64,000 nucleotides of DNA from an uncultured Flavobacterium sp. (lineage in GTDB: Bacteria; Bacteroidota; Bacteroidia; Flavobacteriales; Flavobacteriaceae). Below the pieces are notes generated by a model. That model saw only the letters and a list, made by a program, of their open reading frames with translations, did not search any database and was not told the DNA's origin. Below, in pieces: positions 33,088 to 41,836 of this stretch (position 1 is its first letter; each line of letters opens with the position of its first letter). Where the stretch lies: assembly GCF_951805225.1 (NCBI RefSeq), contig NZ_OX638201.1, positions 2,852,001 through 2,916,000 on the forward strand. Direction: 5' to 3'. Both the position numbers and the translations under genes were made by a program.

Positions 33088-34098
33088 ATGTCACACAGTC
33101 CGATTAGAAAAGACAAAACCTGCTTAAATTGCAGGCATGTTGTTGAACAAAAATTTTGTCCAAATTGCGGACAGGAAAACACAGATAGCAGGAAAACATT
33201 CCACCATTTGTTTATCCATTTCTTTGAAGATTTAACGCATTATGAAAATGCTTTCTGGAAAACGATTAAAAACCTGCTTTTCAAACCTTCGACATTAACC
33301 AAGGAATATCTTTCAGGAAAACGACTGTCGTACCTTGCTCCTGTTCGTCTTTATATTTTTATAAGTTTTGTTACTTTTCTTTTAATTGCTTTATTTCCGA
33401 ATAAAGTAAGCGAGAATCTTAACAAAAGTCAGGAAGAAATTAGTTCAAATTTTGAAAAGCCTAGCAAAAATAAAACTGAAAAGCACGGCAAGAAAGACTA
33501 TTTGGAAGATAAAACGATGAAACAACTCGATAAAAAATACTTTCAATTAAGGCCGATGAAAGAAATCGACTCTATTCAAAAGTATGGAAAAGAGAGTGAA
33601 AAACTTTCTGATTTTGCCTATTGGACTTATGAAAAAGCGGTTCATGTCACGGAACATAATACAAAAAAGGAAATCATTGAAAAATTCATAGAATCTTTCA
33701 TTCATAATATTCCAAAAATTCTGTTTATTATAATGCCTTTCTTTGCTTTCTTTTTATGGATTTTTCACAACAAAAAGAAATGGTACTATTTTGATCACGG
33801 TATTTTTACTTTGCATTATTTCTCCTTTTTGCTTTTAATTTTCCTCATCTTATTTATTATCAACAAAGTAATTGGCTTATTTGGAGAGGACACTCCGCTT
33901 ACAGTCGTAGGTAATATTATTAATTTTGTTGGTATTCTTTGGATGTCTTATTATTTTTATCCTGCACATCATCGCTTTTATGGCGAAACCAGAATAGTGT
34001 CATTTATTAAAAGTTTCATCTTATTTTTTATAAACTTCTTTTTTATCCTATTTTTACTTGTTTTTTATATGTTATACATATTTATCAATTTACACTAA
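33088..34098 (+). CDS. DUF3667-family membrane protein with N-terminal zinc ribbon
   Basis: The 336-residue product begins with a zinc-ribbon (C-L-N-C ... F-C-P-N-C-G at residues 11-30), then the DUF3667 core (HHLFIHFFEDLTHYENAFWK, FKPSTLTKEYLSGKRLSYLA, PVRLYIFISFVTFLLIALFP). After a charged, lysine-rich region (residues 110-210), the C-terminal third has four or so membrane helices. The family is common in Bacteroidota and has no known function. It is followed 7 bases later by the M28 peptidase gene, so the two are likely cotranscribed. Confidence 0.88.
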   Translation: MSHSPIRKDKTCLNCRHVVEQKFCPNCGQENTDSRKTFHHLFIHFFEDLTHYENAFWKTIKNLLFKPSTLTKEYLSGKRLSYLAPVRLYIFISFVTFLLIALFPNKVSENLNKSQEEISSNFEKPSKNKTEKHGKKDYLEDKTMKQLDKKYFQLRPMKEIDSIQKYGKESEKLSDFAYWTYEKAVHVTEHNTKKEIIEKFIESFIHNIPKILFIIMPFFAFFLWIFHNKKKWYYFDHGIFTLHYFSFLLLIFLILFIINKVIGLFGEDTPLTVVGNIINFVGILWMSYYFYPAHHRFYGETRIVSFIKSFILFFINFFFILFLLVFYMLYIFINLH

Positions 34099-34105
34099 CT
34101 AATCA

Positions 34106-35122
34106 ATGAAAAAAACCTTACTCCTGTTATTAATTGCATCTGCGTTTTCTTGTTCGACTACAAAAGACGGTGTTGCTAAAGATAACTCAGATCCGACTAA
34201 ATATATAAAAGTCATTACAGAAAAAGATCTAAAAAAAATGCTTTATGTTGTCGCTTCTGACGAAATGGAAGGTCGCGAAACTGGATCTAAAGGCCAGAAA
34301 AAAGCAGGTTTGTATATGATCGAACAATACAAAAAAAATGGAGTTTCGTTTCCAAAAGGAGCAACAGATTATTACCAACATATTCCCGCAGCTTTCTTAA
34401 ATGCAAAACGTAACGAAAACCTACCGGATTCTGAGAATATCTGGGCGTATATTGAAGGTTCTGAAAAACCGAATGAAGTATTGGTTATTTCAGCGCATTA
34501 CGATCACGTAGGAATAAAAAATGGCGAAGTTTATAATGGTGCCGATGATGATGGTTCCGGAACTGTTGCGGTTATGGAAATTGCTAAGGCTTTTGCAAAA
34601 GCAAAAAAACAAGGTCATGGTCCAAAACGTTCTATTTTATTCCTTCACGTAACTGGCGAAGAGCACGGATTACACGGTTCTCGTTATTACTCTGAAAATC
34701 CTTTGTTTCCTATCGCAAATACAATCACGGATATCAATATCGATATGATTGGTCGTCGCGATGTAGAACATGCAAAAACAAACAACTATGTTTACGTTAT
34801 TGGTGCTGACAGATTATCATCAGATTTACATAATGCTGTTGTAGCTCAAAACGACAAATACACTAAAATAGATTTAGATTTTAAATTTAATGATCCTAAA
34901 GATCCAAATCATTTTTACGAGCGTTCTGATCACTACAACTTTGCAAAACACGGTATTCCAGCTGTTTTCTTCTTTAACGGAGTTCACGAAGATTACCACG
35001 GAAAAGGCGACGAACCTCAAAAAATTGAATACGACGCTTTAACTAAAAGAACACAACTGGCATTTGTTGTTGCCTGGGATTTAGCAAATAGAGAAAACAG
35101 ACCGGTAGTTGATAAAAAATAG
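34106..35122 (+). CDS. M28-family metallopeptidase lipoprotein (aminopeptidase-like)
   Basis: The 338-residue product starts with a lipoprotein signal (LLLLLIASAFSCS; lipid-attached cysteine at residue 16). The zinc-peptidase motifs of M28 are complete: SAHYDHVG (zinc His and the catalytic Asp), NGADDDGSGTVAVME (bridging Asp), HVTGEEHGLHGSRYY (catalytic Glu and zinc Glu), DMIGRRD, and the distal SDHYNFAKHGIPAVFFF with the last zinc histidine. It is probably an envelope-anchored aminopeptidase or carboxypeptidase. The gene starts 7 bases after the DUF3667 gene. Confidence 0.93.
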   Translation: MKKTLLLLLIASAFSCSTTKDGVAKDNSDPTKYIKVITEKDLKKMLYVVASDEMEGRETGSKGQKKAGLYMIEQYKKNGVSFPKGATDYYQHIPAAFLNAKRNENLPDSENIWAYIEGSEKPNEVLVISAHYDHVGIKNGEVYNGADDDGSGTVAVMEIAKAFAKAKKQGHGPKRSILFLHVTGEEHGLHGSRYYSENPLFPIANTITDINIDMIGRRDVEHAKTNNYVYVIGADRLSSDLHNAVVAQNDKYTKIDLDFKFNDPKDPNHFYERSDHYNFAKHGIPAVFFFNGVHEDYHGKGDEPQKIEYDALTKRTQLAFVVAWDLANRENRPVVDKK

Positions 35123-35204
35123 TTTTTTTTAAGGTACTGAGGTTCTGAGTAACTAAGGCTCTAAGGTTTTCTTTATAGACTAAAGTCTACAACCTGAGAA
35201 AAAC

Positions 35205-35240
35205 AAAAAAGGGATGAGTTTTAAAAACTCATCCCTTTTT
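35205..35240. terminator. Bidirectional terminator between M28 peptidase and rho
   Basis: GGGATGAGTTTT and AAAACTCATCCC form a perfect stem bounded by A-runs on the left and T-runs on the right, so it works for both convergent genes. It is enclosed by inverted copies of the CTAAGGTTCTGAG-type repeat (35131-35170 and 35262-35303). Confidence 0.8.
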
Positions 35241-35305
35241 TATATTTATAGATTCCAAAAGAAAAACCTTAGAACCTCAGCACCTTTGTAACTTAGAACC
35301 TTCCT

Positions 35306-37198
35306 CTAGTCATTCATAGAAATCAAAAACTCTTCGTTGTTTCTTGTTTTCTTGAAACGATCATTTACAAAATCCATAGATTCTACAGGATTCATATCTG
35401 ATAGATATTTACGCATAATCCACATTCTTTGTAAAGTTTTCTCGTCTAATAATAAATCATCACGACGTGTACTTGATGAAGTAAGATCGATTGCAGGGAA
35501 AATACGTTTGTTGGCAATTTTACGATCCAATTGTAATTCCATATTACCGGTACCTTTAAATTCTTCAAAGATAACTTCATCCATTTTAGAACCAGTTTCT
35601 GTCAATGCAGTTGCGATGATACTTAATGAACCACCATTTTCTACATTTCTTGCTGCTCCAAAGAAACGTTTTGGTTTTTGTAATGCATTTGCATCAACAC
35701 CTCCACTTAATACTTTTCCTGATGCAGGCTGAACGGTATTGTAAGCTCTTGCTAAACGTGTAATTGAATCTAATAAGATTACAACATCATGACCACATTC
35801 TACCAAACGTTTTGCTTTTTCAAGAACGATATTTGCAATTTTCACGTGTTCTTGTGGTTCACGGTCAAATGTAGAAGCGATAACTTCACCACGTACGCTA
35901 CGTTGCATATCTGTAACCTCTTCAGGACGCTCATCAATCAAAAGAACAATAAGGTAAACTTCAGGGTGATTTGCAGCAATTGCATTAGCAATGTCTTTTA
36001 ACAACATTGTTTTACCTGTTTTAGGCTGAGCGACAATCATACCACGTTGTCCTTTTCCTATTGGAGAAAATAAATCGATAATACGAGTTGAAACTGAACT
36101 ACCTTTTTCGGCTAATTTAAATTTTTCAGAAGGAAAAACTGGTGTCAAGTGCTCAAAAGAAACTCTATCACGAACAACTTGCGGATCGTGACCATTGATT
36201 TTAAGTACACGAACTAAAGGGAAAAATTTCTCACCTTCTTTTGGAGGACGAACCACTCCTTTTACTGTATCTCCAGTTTTAAGACCGAATAATCTGATTT
36301 GTGAAGTTGATAAATAAATATCATCCGGAGAAGCTAAATAATTATAATCTGATGAACGTAAGAATCCGTATCCGTCAGGCATCATTTCTAATACACCTTC
36401 ACTTTCGATAATTCCGTCGAATTCAAAATCTGAATCTCTGAAATTATTCTTTTTATTTTTATGATTTGGGTTTTGATTTCCGTTATTTCCATTTCCATTC
36501 CCGTTTTGATTTGGATTCTGATTCGGGTTTTGATTTGAATTTGGATTTTGATTCGGATTCTGATTTTTATTCTGGTTCGGATTTATCTTTTTTACAGGAG
36601 CAGTAACTTCTGTTTTTTCTGTGATTTCCTTTTTTTCTTCTGTAGTAATCTGAGCTTCAGGAGCTGTTTCTCCAACCTCTTCAGAACCCACTTCTTTCGT
36701 AGCTTCTTTTTCTTTTTGCAAAGCGACCTTTTTCTCGTAAGCTGATTTATTAAACTTTACAATTTTTGGTCCTTTTTTTTGTATTTCTTTATTTTCAGAA
36801 GCTTCCTGAACTTCTGGTGTAACTTCTTCTTTTTGTATTTCTTCTTTTTGTACTTCTACAGCTTTTGGTGCTTGTTGTGCTTTTGGAGCTGCTTTTGAAA
36901 TTGCAGGAGTTTTTACTTGTTTAGGAGCTTCTTCTACCTTATCAAATTCAAGAACTGGAGCATCTTTAGCAATAGGAGTTTTCTTTGCAGGAACTATTCT
37001 TGCTCTTTTTGGTTTGTCATCCTCTACTTTTTCGGCCACAGCATTAACTGGCGGCGCTACAGTCGATTCCTGATGTGCTAAAATCTGACTTATTAAAGTC
37101 TCTTTTTTAACGCCATTAAACTTTATAGTTTTAGCTAACTTAGCTATTTCTTGAAGCTCAGAAAGCTTCATTTCTTTTAATGCAGAAATATCAAACAT
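35306..37198 (-). CDS. rho: Transcription termination factor Rho with Asn/Gln-rich insertion
   Basis: A hexameric RNA helicase that ends transcription. The 630-residue product is about 210 longer than E. coli Rho. It has a Rho_N helical domain (residues 1-45), a long charged, low-complexity region (46-205), an Asn/Pro/Gln-rich repeat tract (206-252), the cold-shock-like RNA-binding domain (about 258-330, MMPDGYGFLRSSDYNYL), and the ATPase with Walker A AQPKTGKTMLL near 390-400, LLIDERPEEVTDMQRSV, and the Q-loop/R-loop region with DSITRLARAYN. The insertion is typical of Bacteroidota, where it has been linked to phase separation of Rho in Bacteroides. It is divergent from the DUF4293 gene. Confidence 0.97.
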   Translation of the reverse strand: MFDISALKEMKLSELQEIAKLAKTIKFNGVKKETLISQILAHQESTVAPPVNAVAEKVEDDKPKRARIVPAKKTPIAKDAPVLEFDKVEEAPKQVKTPAISKAAPKAQQAPKAVEVQKEEIQKEEVTPEVQEASENKEIQKKGPKIVKFNKSAYEKKVALQKEKEATKEVGSEEVGETAPEAQITTEEKKEITEKTEVTAPVKKINPNQNKNQNPNQNPNSNQNPNQNPNQNGNGNGNNGNQNPNHKNKKNNFRDSDFEFDGIIESEGVLEMMPDGYGFLRSSDYNYLASPDDIYLSTSQIRLFGLKTGDTVKGVVRPPKEGEKFFPLVRVLKINGHDPQVVRDRVSFEHLTPVFPSEKFKLAEKGSSVSTRIIDLFSPIGKGQRGMIVAQPKTGKTMLLKDIANAIAANHPEVYLIVLLIDERPEEVTDMQRSVRGEVIASTFDREPQEHVKIANIVLEKAKRLVECGHDVVILLDSITRLARAYNTVQPASGKVLSGGVDANALQKPKRFFGAARNVENGGSLSIIATALTETGSKMDEVIFEEFKGTGNMELQLDRKIANKRIFPAIDLTSSSTRRDDLLLDEKTLQRMWIMRKYLSDMNPVESMDFVNDRFKKTRNNEEFLISMND

Positions 37199-37356
37199 GA
37201 ATGTTCTATGAATTTAATTATTTTAAAGGAAATACTGTAAAAAGAATAGGTAGATATTTTTTTTCAATTGCCCGCAGTATGAAGTGCTTACGGTATTATG
37301 ATGCAATAATACGAATAAAATTTAATCATACAATAGTATTTTAAAAAAAGAAAATA

Positions 37357-37364
37357 TATTTTTG
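37357..37364 (+). promoter_or_regulatory. Promoter -7 element of the DUF4293 gene
   Basis: TATTTTTG matches TAnnTTTG and lies 17 bases before the ATG at 37382, in the divergent gap with rho. No clear -33 TTG is seen at the expected distance. Confidence 0.5.
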
Positions 37365-37381
37365 TAAAACAATTTTAGATC

Positions 37382-37792
37382 ATGATACAACGAATTCAGA
37401 CTATATACTTACTTCTTGCCTTTATCGCAACAAGTGTTTTAATGCTTTTTATTCCACTTTGGACATTAAATACAGGTAAAGTATTTTATTTTAATCAAGA
37501 TCCAATTTATACTGTAATAGTTGGCTTAAGTACAATGTTAACTATCATTAGTATTATTTCATATAAGAAAAGACAAAATCAGTTTGTGATGAACAGACTG
37601 AACATAATATTAAATTTAATTTTATTAGGATTATTTGTATATCGATCTCTAAATTTATCTGGAGAAACTATTGTTTCAGAGAAAGGTATTGGGATGTTTC
37701 TACCTATTGTTGCTATCGTGTTATTAGTTTTAGCTAATAAAGCCATCAAGAAGGATGAAGATCTTGTAAAATCTGTAGACCGTTTGAGGTAA
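37382..37792 (+). CDS. DUF4293 four-helix membrane protein
   Basis: The 136-residue product has four membrane helices (about residues 9-27, 43-60, 74-88, 101-120) and short basic loops, the layout of the DUF4293 family found next to rho across Flavobacteriia. It opens with MIQRIQTIYLLLAFIATSVL, the usual family start. The function is unknown. The constant pairing with rho suggests only conserved gene order. Confidence 0.88.
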   Translation: MIQRIQTIYLLLAFIATSVLMLFIPLWTLNTGKVFYFNQDPIYTVIVGLSTMLTIISIISYKKRQNQFVMNRLNIILNLILLGLFVYRSLNLSGETIVSEKGIGMFLPIVAIVLLVLANKAIKKDEDLVKSVDRLR

Positions 37793-37823
37793 ACCTATAA
37801 ACTTAATTTTTTTGTGCGAAGAG

Positions 37824-37852
37824 AACCCGAATTTTATATTCGGGTTTTTTTG
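37824..37852 (+). terminator. Intrinsic terminator of the DUF4293 gene
   Basis: AACCCGAAT and ATTCGGGTT form a 9-bp stem with a TTTAT loop, followed by seven Ts, 31 bases after the stop codon. Confidence 0.85.
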
Positions 37853-37922
37853 TGCCTTATTTTTATAACTTATTATGATATAAATTAATCCTATAAAGAC
37901 CATTATACAGCGTCATTACTTT

Positions 37923-37930
37923 TAAGTTTG
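37923..37930 (+). promoter_or_regulatory. Promoter -7 element of the response regulator gene
   Basis: TAAGTTTG matches TAnnTTTG. It overlaps the TTG at 37928, so translation must begin further on, at the ATG pair at 37952/37955. Confidence 0.6.
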
Positions 37931-37951
37931 TACAAATCTCAACAAACACAA

Positions 37952-38614
37952 ATGATGAACAAAATAAGAATCCATCTTGCTGACGATCATCAAATACTTA
38001 TTGATGGTTTGACTAATTTATTAGGTACAATCGAAAACTTTGAGGTTGTAGGCAGTTCTAATGATAGTTCAAATATTTATGAGGATATTGCACAAAATAA
38101 TGCTTGTATTTTAGTTATGGATATAAGCATGCCAAAAAAAGATGGTATTGAAGTTTTAAAAGAACTTAATCAAAAAGGAATTTCTTGCAAAGTAATTATT
38201 TTATCCAGTTATGACGATCTAAAAAGTATAAAAGACGCCATAAAACTAGGTGTTAACGGTTATCTAACAAAAAAATGTGCCGGTCAAAATATCATCGAAG
38301 CAATTAAAGCCGTTCATCAAGGTCAGGACTATTTTTGTAATACTGTAAGAGAAAAAATATTCAACAGTTTCACACAAAACAATTCGGAATTAAATAAAAA
38401 AATCCATACTGAAAATCATACTTTAAGCAGAAGAGAAATAGAAATTATCACTTTGATTTCACTTGAATATAGCGGAAAAGAAATTGGTGAGTACCTTTTT
38501 ATCAGTACCAATACTGTTGAAACTCATCGAAAAAATATTATGAGAAAACTACAAACCAAAAACACAATTGGTCTTGTAAAATATGCTCTTAAAAACAATT
38601 TGATTAATGCTTAA
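37952..38614 (+). CDS. NarL/FixJ-type response regulator
   Basis: About 220 residues from the first of two adjacent ATGs. The receiver domain (residues ~1-125) has the acidic pair in LADDHQILIDGL, the phosphoacceptor aspartate in CILVMDISMPKKDGIEVL, the threonine/serine switch in VIILSSYDD, and the lysine in GYLTKKCAG. The LuxR-type helix-turn-helix follows (LSRREIEIITLISLEYSGKE, STNTVETHRKNIMRKLQTKN). It controls transcription when phosphorylated. No sensor kinase is next to it, so its partner is encoded elsewhere. Confidence 0.94.
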   Translation: MMNKIRIHLADDHQILIDGLTNLLGTIENFEVVGSSNDSSNIYEDIAQNNACILVMDISMPKKDGIEVLKELNQKGISCKVIILSSYDDLKSIKDAIKLGVNGYLTKKCAGQNIIEAIKAVHQGQDYFCNTVREKIFNSFTQNNSELNKKIHTENHTLSRREIEIITLISLEYSGKEIGEYLFISTNTVETHRKNIMRKLQTKNTIGLVKYALKNNLINA

Positions 38615-38732
38615 TTAGATTCTAAAATCTTTATTCAATATCTTTATACAATCGTTTTTAAAGCTTTCCTTGTACTTTTATTTACAACAAAATGCGCCCT
38701 CAAAACTACATTTGTAACGCATCAATAAAACT

Positions 38733-39227
38733 TTACTTCTTCCCTATTTCAATAATTTCGAGATCCTTAATTTTATCATCGTCAATTACAAACCTAAGCA
38801 TTGTGCGAACTTGATGAAAACCACTTTTTCCAGCCGCACCAGGATTCATGTGCAGTAAATTGTTTTTCTTATCAAAAATCACTTTCAGAATATGTGAATG
38901 TCCGCAAATAAATAATTTAGGTGGATTCAATGCCATTTCTTCTCTTATTGCAGGATTATATTTCCCCGGATAACCTCCAATATGTGTAATCCAAACTGAA
39001 ACATTTTCGCAGAAAAACCTGTTGTGCAATGGAAATTCCAATCTTGCTTGCGCGTCATCTATATTTCCGTAAACACATCGCAAAGGTTTAAGCTTTTTTA
39101 TTGTATCCGTAACATTCAAATCACCAATATCTCCAGCATGCCAAACCTCATCGGCCTGATTAACATATTTTAAAATAGTATCGTCAATATGACTATGAGT
39201 ATCGGAAAGTAAGAGGATTTTTTTCAT
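38733..39227 (-). CDS. YfcE/MJ0936-type metallophosphoesterase
   Basis: The 164-residue product has the full small calcineurin-like phosphodiesterase set: SDTHSHID (metal ligands), HAGDIGD, YGNIDD, THIGGYPG, CGHSH and the closing NPGAAGKSG. Family members hydrolyse phosphodiesters, including cyclic or model substrates, in the cytosol. The in vivo substrate is unknown. It lies downstream of the SPFH gene on the same strand, separated by a terminator. Confidence 0.93.
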   Translation of the reverse strand: MKKILLLSDTHSHIDDTILKYVNQADEVWHAGDIGDLNVTDTIKKLKPLRCVYGNIDDAQARLEFPLHNRFFCENVSVWITHIGGYPGKYNPAIREEMALNPPKLFICGHSHILKVIFDKKNNLLHMNPGAAGKSGFHQVRTMLRFVIDDDKIKDLEIIEIGKK

Positions 39228-39238
39228 TCTTTTTTTGA

Positions 39239-39320
39239 AGGGACAAAGGTTCAGAGGTGCAAAGGTACAAAGGTTTTTTTTAAAGATGCTAAGGTTCTGA
39301 GGTGCTAAGTTGCTAAGCTT
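39239..39320. repeat. Cluster of CTAAGGTTCTGAGG-type short tandem repeats
   Basis: The stretch is made of degenerate 8-9 base units such as AAGGTTCAGAGGTGCAAAGG and CTAAGGTTCTGAGGTGCTAA. The same units appear at 35131-35170 and, inverted, at 35262-35303, and at 41545-41585 and, inverted, at 41745-41830. They border genes on both strands and encode nothing. Confidence 0.6.
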
Positions 39321-39326
39321 TTAATA

Positions 39327-39360
39327 AAAAAATCCGATTCGCTTACGCAAATCGGATTTT
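39327..39360 (-). terminator. Terminator of the SPFH gene (ATCCGATT type)
   Basis: AAAATCCGATT and AATCGGATTTT form a strong stem; the minus strand continues into a T-run. The same stem sequence, with a different loop, is reused after several genes to the right (46925, 48095, 49931, 52355). Confidence 0.8.
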
Positions 39361-39431
39361 CATATTTAATGTTAGATGCGTTTTTTTCACATCTTCACAT
39401 TTGACATCTAACGTTTTACACCTATTAACAA

Positions 39432-41348
39432 TTATTGTTTCTTAGGATTCTTAACATCTTTTGAATCTTTAGTATCCATCATTTCCATTAATTTCAAACC
39501 TAACAGACCACTAATTGATCCATCAGAACCACCGTTTCCGGAAATTAAAACATCTGGAATCACTTTGATGTTTCCTTTTCCAATTTCTTCTGTTACTTTA
39601 TATCTGGTGAAATTATCGCCACCCATTGCACTAACTTGAAGTTGGTAAGATTCTGCAGTAGATTTACCAATTGCCATGATTTTTTCGGCTTCAGCCAAAC
39701 CTGTTTTAGAGATTCTTTCTGCTTCTGCGCTTGCGTTTAGTTTCGTAGCTTCTGCCTGTGCTCCTGCTCTTGCTTTGGTAGCTTCGGCTTCTGCATTTGC
39801 ACGCATTTTTGTAGCTTCAGCTTCAGCGTTTACATTCAGTTTTAAACTGGTTGCATCTCCTTCTGCTTTTTTAACTGTTGCATCTGCAGTACGTTGTGCG
39901 ATCTCAACACTTTGCGAAGCACGAACGATCTCTTTTTGCATATCCGCAATCGCCGTTTCTTTCTCCATTCCCTGACGTTGTTCTTGCGCCATCCTTTGAG
40001 TTTGATACGTTTTTTGCTCTTCTTCAGCTAGTTTTCTGTCCGTTAACGTTTTCATCAATGAATCTGGCGGAACGATATCTCCAATCAAAGTATCAACAGC
40101 ATTTACGTTGTATTCGTCAAGTACTAATTTGATATGATTTTTAGCCGATTCCTGACGTTCTTTTCTTGTACTTAAGAACGAAATTACATCGCTATCTTGC
40201 GCCGAGTTTCTGAAATAGTTACCAATTGTAGGCTCTAAAACCTGAGAAACCAAGTTGTTCATACTTCCAAAACGTGCAATTACTTTTGGAGCTTCTGCAG
40301 CAGGGACGTGGATAATCTGAGCTACGTCCAGGTTAAACGGGAAACCATCTTTTGAACGAACTGTAATTGTCGAAAGGTTTTTATCTAAATCATGTGATTC
40401 ACTTCTCGCATTTGCCCAGTTCAAAACCAAGTTAGTTGTTGGAACTGCTTCCAATTTAGTCGTATATTTATTCAATGCATATTTTCCCGGTCCAAGTGGT
40501 TCCATCCAAACACCACGTTGTCCTTTCGAAACAATATTTCCGTGTTTAAAAGTATCTCCGGTAACATCTTGTCCGTCTTCTCCAATATACGAAATTACAA
40601 CACCTACATAACCAATTGGCACATCAGTCATTGGGTTTTGCTCGATTTGTATTCCCCACGTATTAATGTAATATGATCCAGCCAACATTACCTGAGGCTG
40701 CAAACCACGATTTCCGCCAGTATCCAGGAACTTATCAAAATCCTGAAAGTTATTATGACCTTCAACAAATTTTCCGGCAATTTGCCCTTGCGGAATTGGT
40801 TCTCCATCAAGAGCCGTTACGATCCCAATCATGTTCTCGTAAATCTTAATTTGATCTGCAATTACAATTTCGAATAAGAACGTATTAATACGATACGAAC
40901 CCGTTGTAATAAATGCAGTTTGACGTCCTTTTTGCCCGCCATTGTCTAAGAAAAAAGTAGCATCCTGAAAGTTATCACTGTCTACTTTTCTAGCCAGAAT
41001 TCTACCAGTTGGGATTTCTTGTCCGTCCTTACTTAAAACAAGTCCAATTTTCCCTTCTGGAATAACTGTAAATCCTGTCATATCAATTGAATATTGCCAG
41101 ATCCACATTCCCCAGTATAAACCCGGAGCAAGCGTTTTTGCCTGATAACCTGCTTCTCCTTTTGTCGCAATAATACGACCATCAGGAAGTGACTTGTCTG
41201 CACCAAACAAAACGAATTTTTTGGTCACTAAACCAATTTTATCTTCTGGAACCATTACCATTCCGAAGAAAACGCGTAAAATAAATTTGTAAAAAATAAT
41301 GGAGAATAGGATTAAAAGTATCCACCAGTAAGAAGTAATTTCATTCAT
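39432..41348 (-). CDS. Large SPFH/flotillin-like membrane protein with N-terminal repeats
   Basis: The 638-residue product has one N-terminal membrane helix (residues 8-30). Residues 33-293 consist of four related modules with the pattern hydrophobic-GLV-DG--IP-GRI, then NFQD--FL--GG--G-Q and G-Y-INT. An SPFH domain follows (about 300-430, TVRSKDGFPFNLDVAQIIHV), and then a long helix with AEAEATK repeats (about 440-570) as in flotillins and stomatins, used for oligomer assembly. It ends with a short Gly-rich segment and a charged tail. SPFH proteins organise membrane microdomains. The four-repeat N-terminus is the unusual part. Confidence 0.9.
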   Translation of the reverse strand: MNEITSYWWILLILFSIIFYKFILRVFFGMVMVPEDKIGLVTKKFVLFGADKSLPDGRIIATKGEAGYQAKTLAPGLYWGMWIWQYSIDMTGFTVIPEGKIGLVLSKDGQEIPTGRILARKVDSDNFQDATFFLDNGGQKGRQTAFITTGSYRINTFLFEIVIADQIKIYENMIGIVTALDGEPIPQGQIAGKFVEGHNNFQDFDKFLDTGGNRGLQPQVMLAGSYYINTWGIQIEQNPMTDVPIGYVGVVISYIGEDGQDVTGDTFKHGNIVSKGQRGVWMEPLGPGKYALNKYTTKLEAVPTTNLVLNWANARSESHDLDKNLSTITVRSKDGFPFNLDVAQIIHVPAAEAPKVIARFGSMNNLVSQVLEPTIGNYFRNSAQDSDVISFLSTRKERQESAKNHIKLVLDEYNVNAVDTLIGDIVPPDSLMKTLTDRKLAEEEQKTYQTQRMAQEQRQGMEKETAIADMQKEIVRASQSVEIAQRTADATVKKAEGDATSLKLNVNAEAEATKMRANAEAEATKARAGAQAEATKLNASAEAERISKTGLAEAEKIMAIGKSTAESYQLQVSAMGGDNFTRYKVTEEIGKGNIKVIPDVLISGNGGSDGSISGLLGLKLMEMMDTKDSKDVKNPKKQ

Positions 41349-41367
41349 AATTTTGATATTTAGACTA

Positions 41368-41375
41368 CAAACATA
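41368..41375 (-). promoter_or_regulatory. Promoter -7 element of the SPFH gene
   Basis: On the minus strand TATGTTTG matches TAnnTTTG and lies 19 bases before the start codon at 41348. Confidence 0.55.
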
Positions 41376-41462
41376 GTAGAAATACTTCCTGTTAAAATGA
41401 AATATTTTAAAAATTAACTTTTGCCAATTTTCTCCAAAAAATGTTAAAAAAAAGGTTTGATT

Positions 41463-41505
41463 AAATCGTGTGAATTGTCAATTTCTGACACGATTTTTTG
41501 TTGGA
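41463..41505. other. Orphan hairpin with T-run in a 488-bp gene-free gap
   Basis: AAATCGTGT and ACACGATTT pair (with an inner GTCA/TGAC stem) and run into TTTTTTG on the plus strand, as in an intrinsic terminator. Yet no plus-strand gene lies upstream in the gap 41349-41836, which separates two divergent genes. The same gap holds AGACGCAC-TACT-GTGCGTCT (41707-41726), a typical flavobacterial hairpin repeat, and CTAAGGTTCTGAG-type repeats on both sides. A small RNA ending here is possible but not shown. Confidence 0.45.
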
Positions 41506-41836
41506 TAAACTATGATTGGTATTTTTGGTTTTAACAGTTTTTTGACAAGGTTCTGAGATTCTGAGATACTAAGGAACTAAGTTTCTCTTTTGAAATTTTT
41601 GAAATTGAGTTGTAAAGAAAAATACCAGTTTTTCTGCGAAGATTTTGAGGTTTTCCGTAAAAATGATTACATATTATATGCATAAAAACCGTTATCCCGT
41701 TATGTTAGACGCACTACTGTGCGTCTCTACGATATACGTTGCAAAAAAAAATCTCAGAACCTTAGCTACTCAGATCTTAGCAACTTTTAAAAAAAACCTT
41801 TGTACCTTTGCATCTTAGAACCTTTGAACCTTCACC

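Noticed and set aside
35337..35732. 131-codon open frame on the plus strand antisense to rho
   Set aside because: It lies fully inside the conserved ATPase part of rho, has Phe/Ser-rich shadow composition, and no promoter or family.
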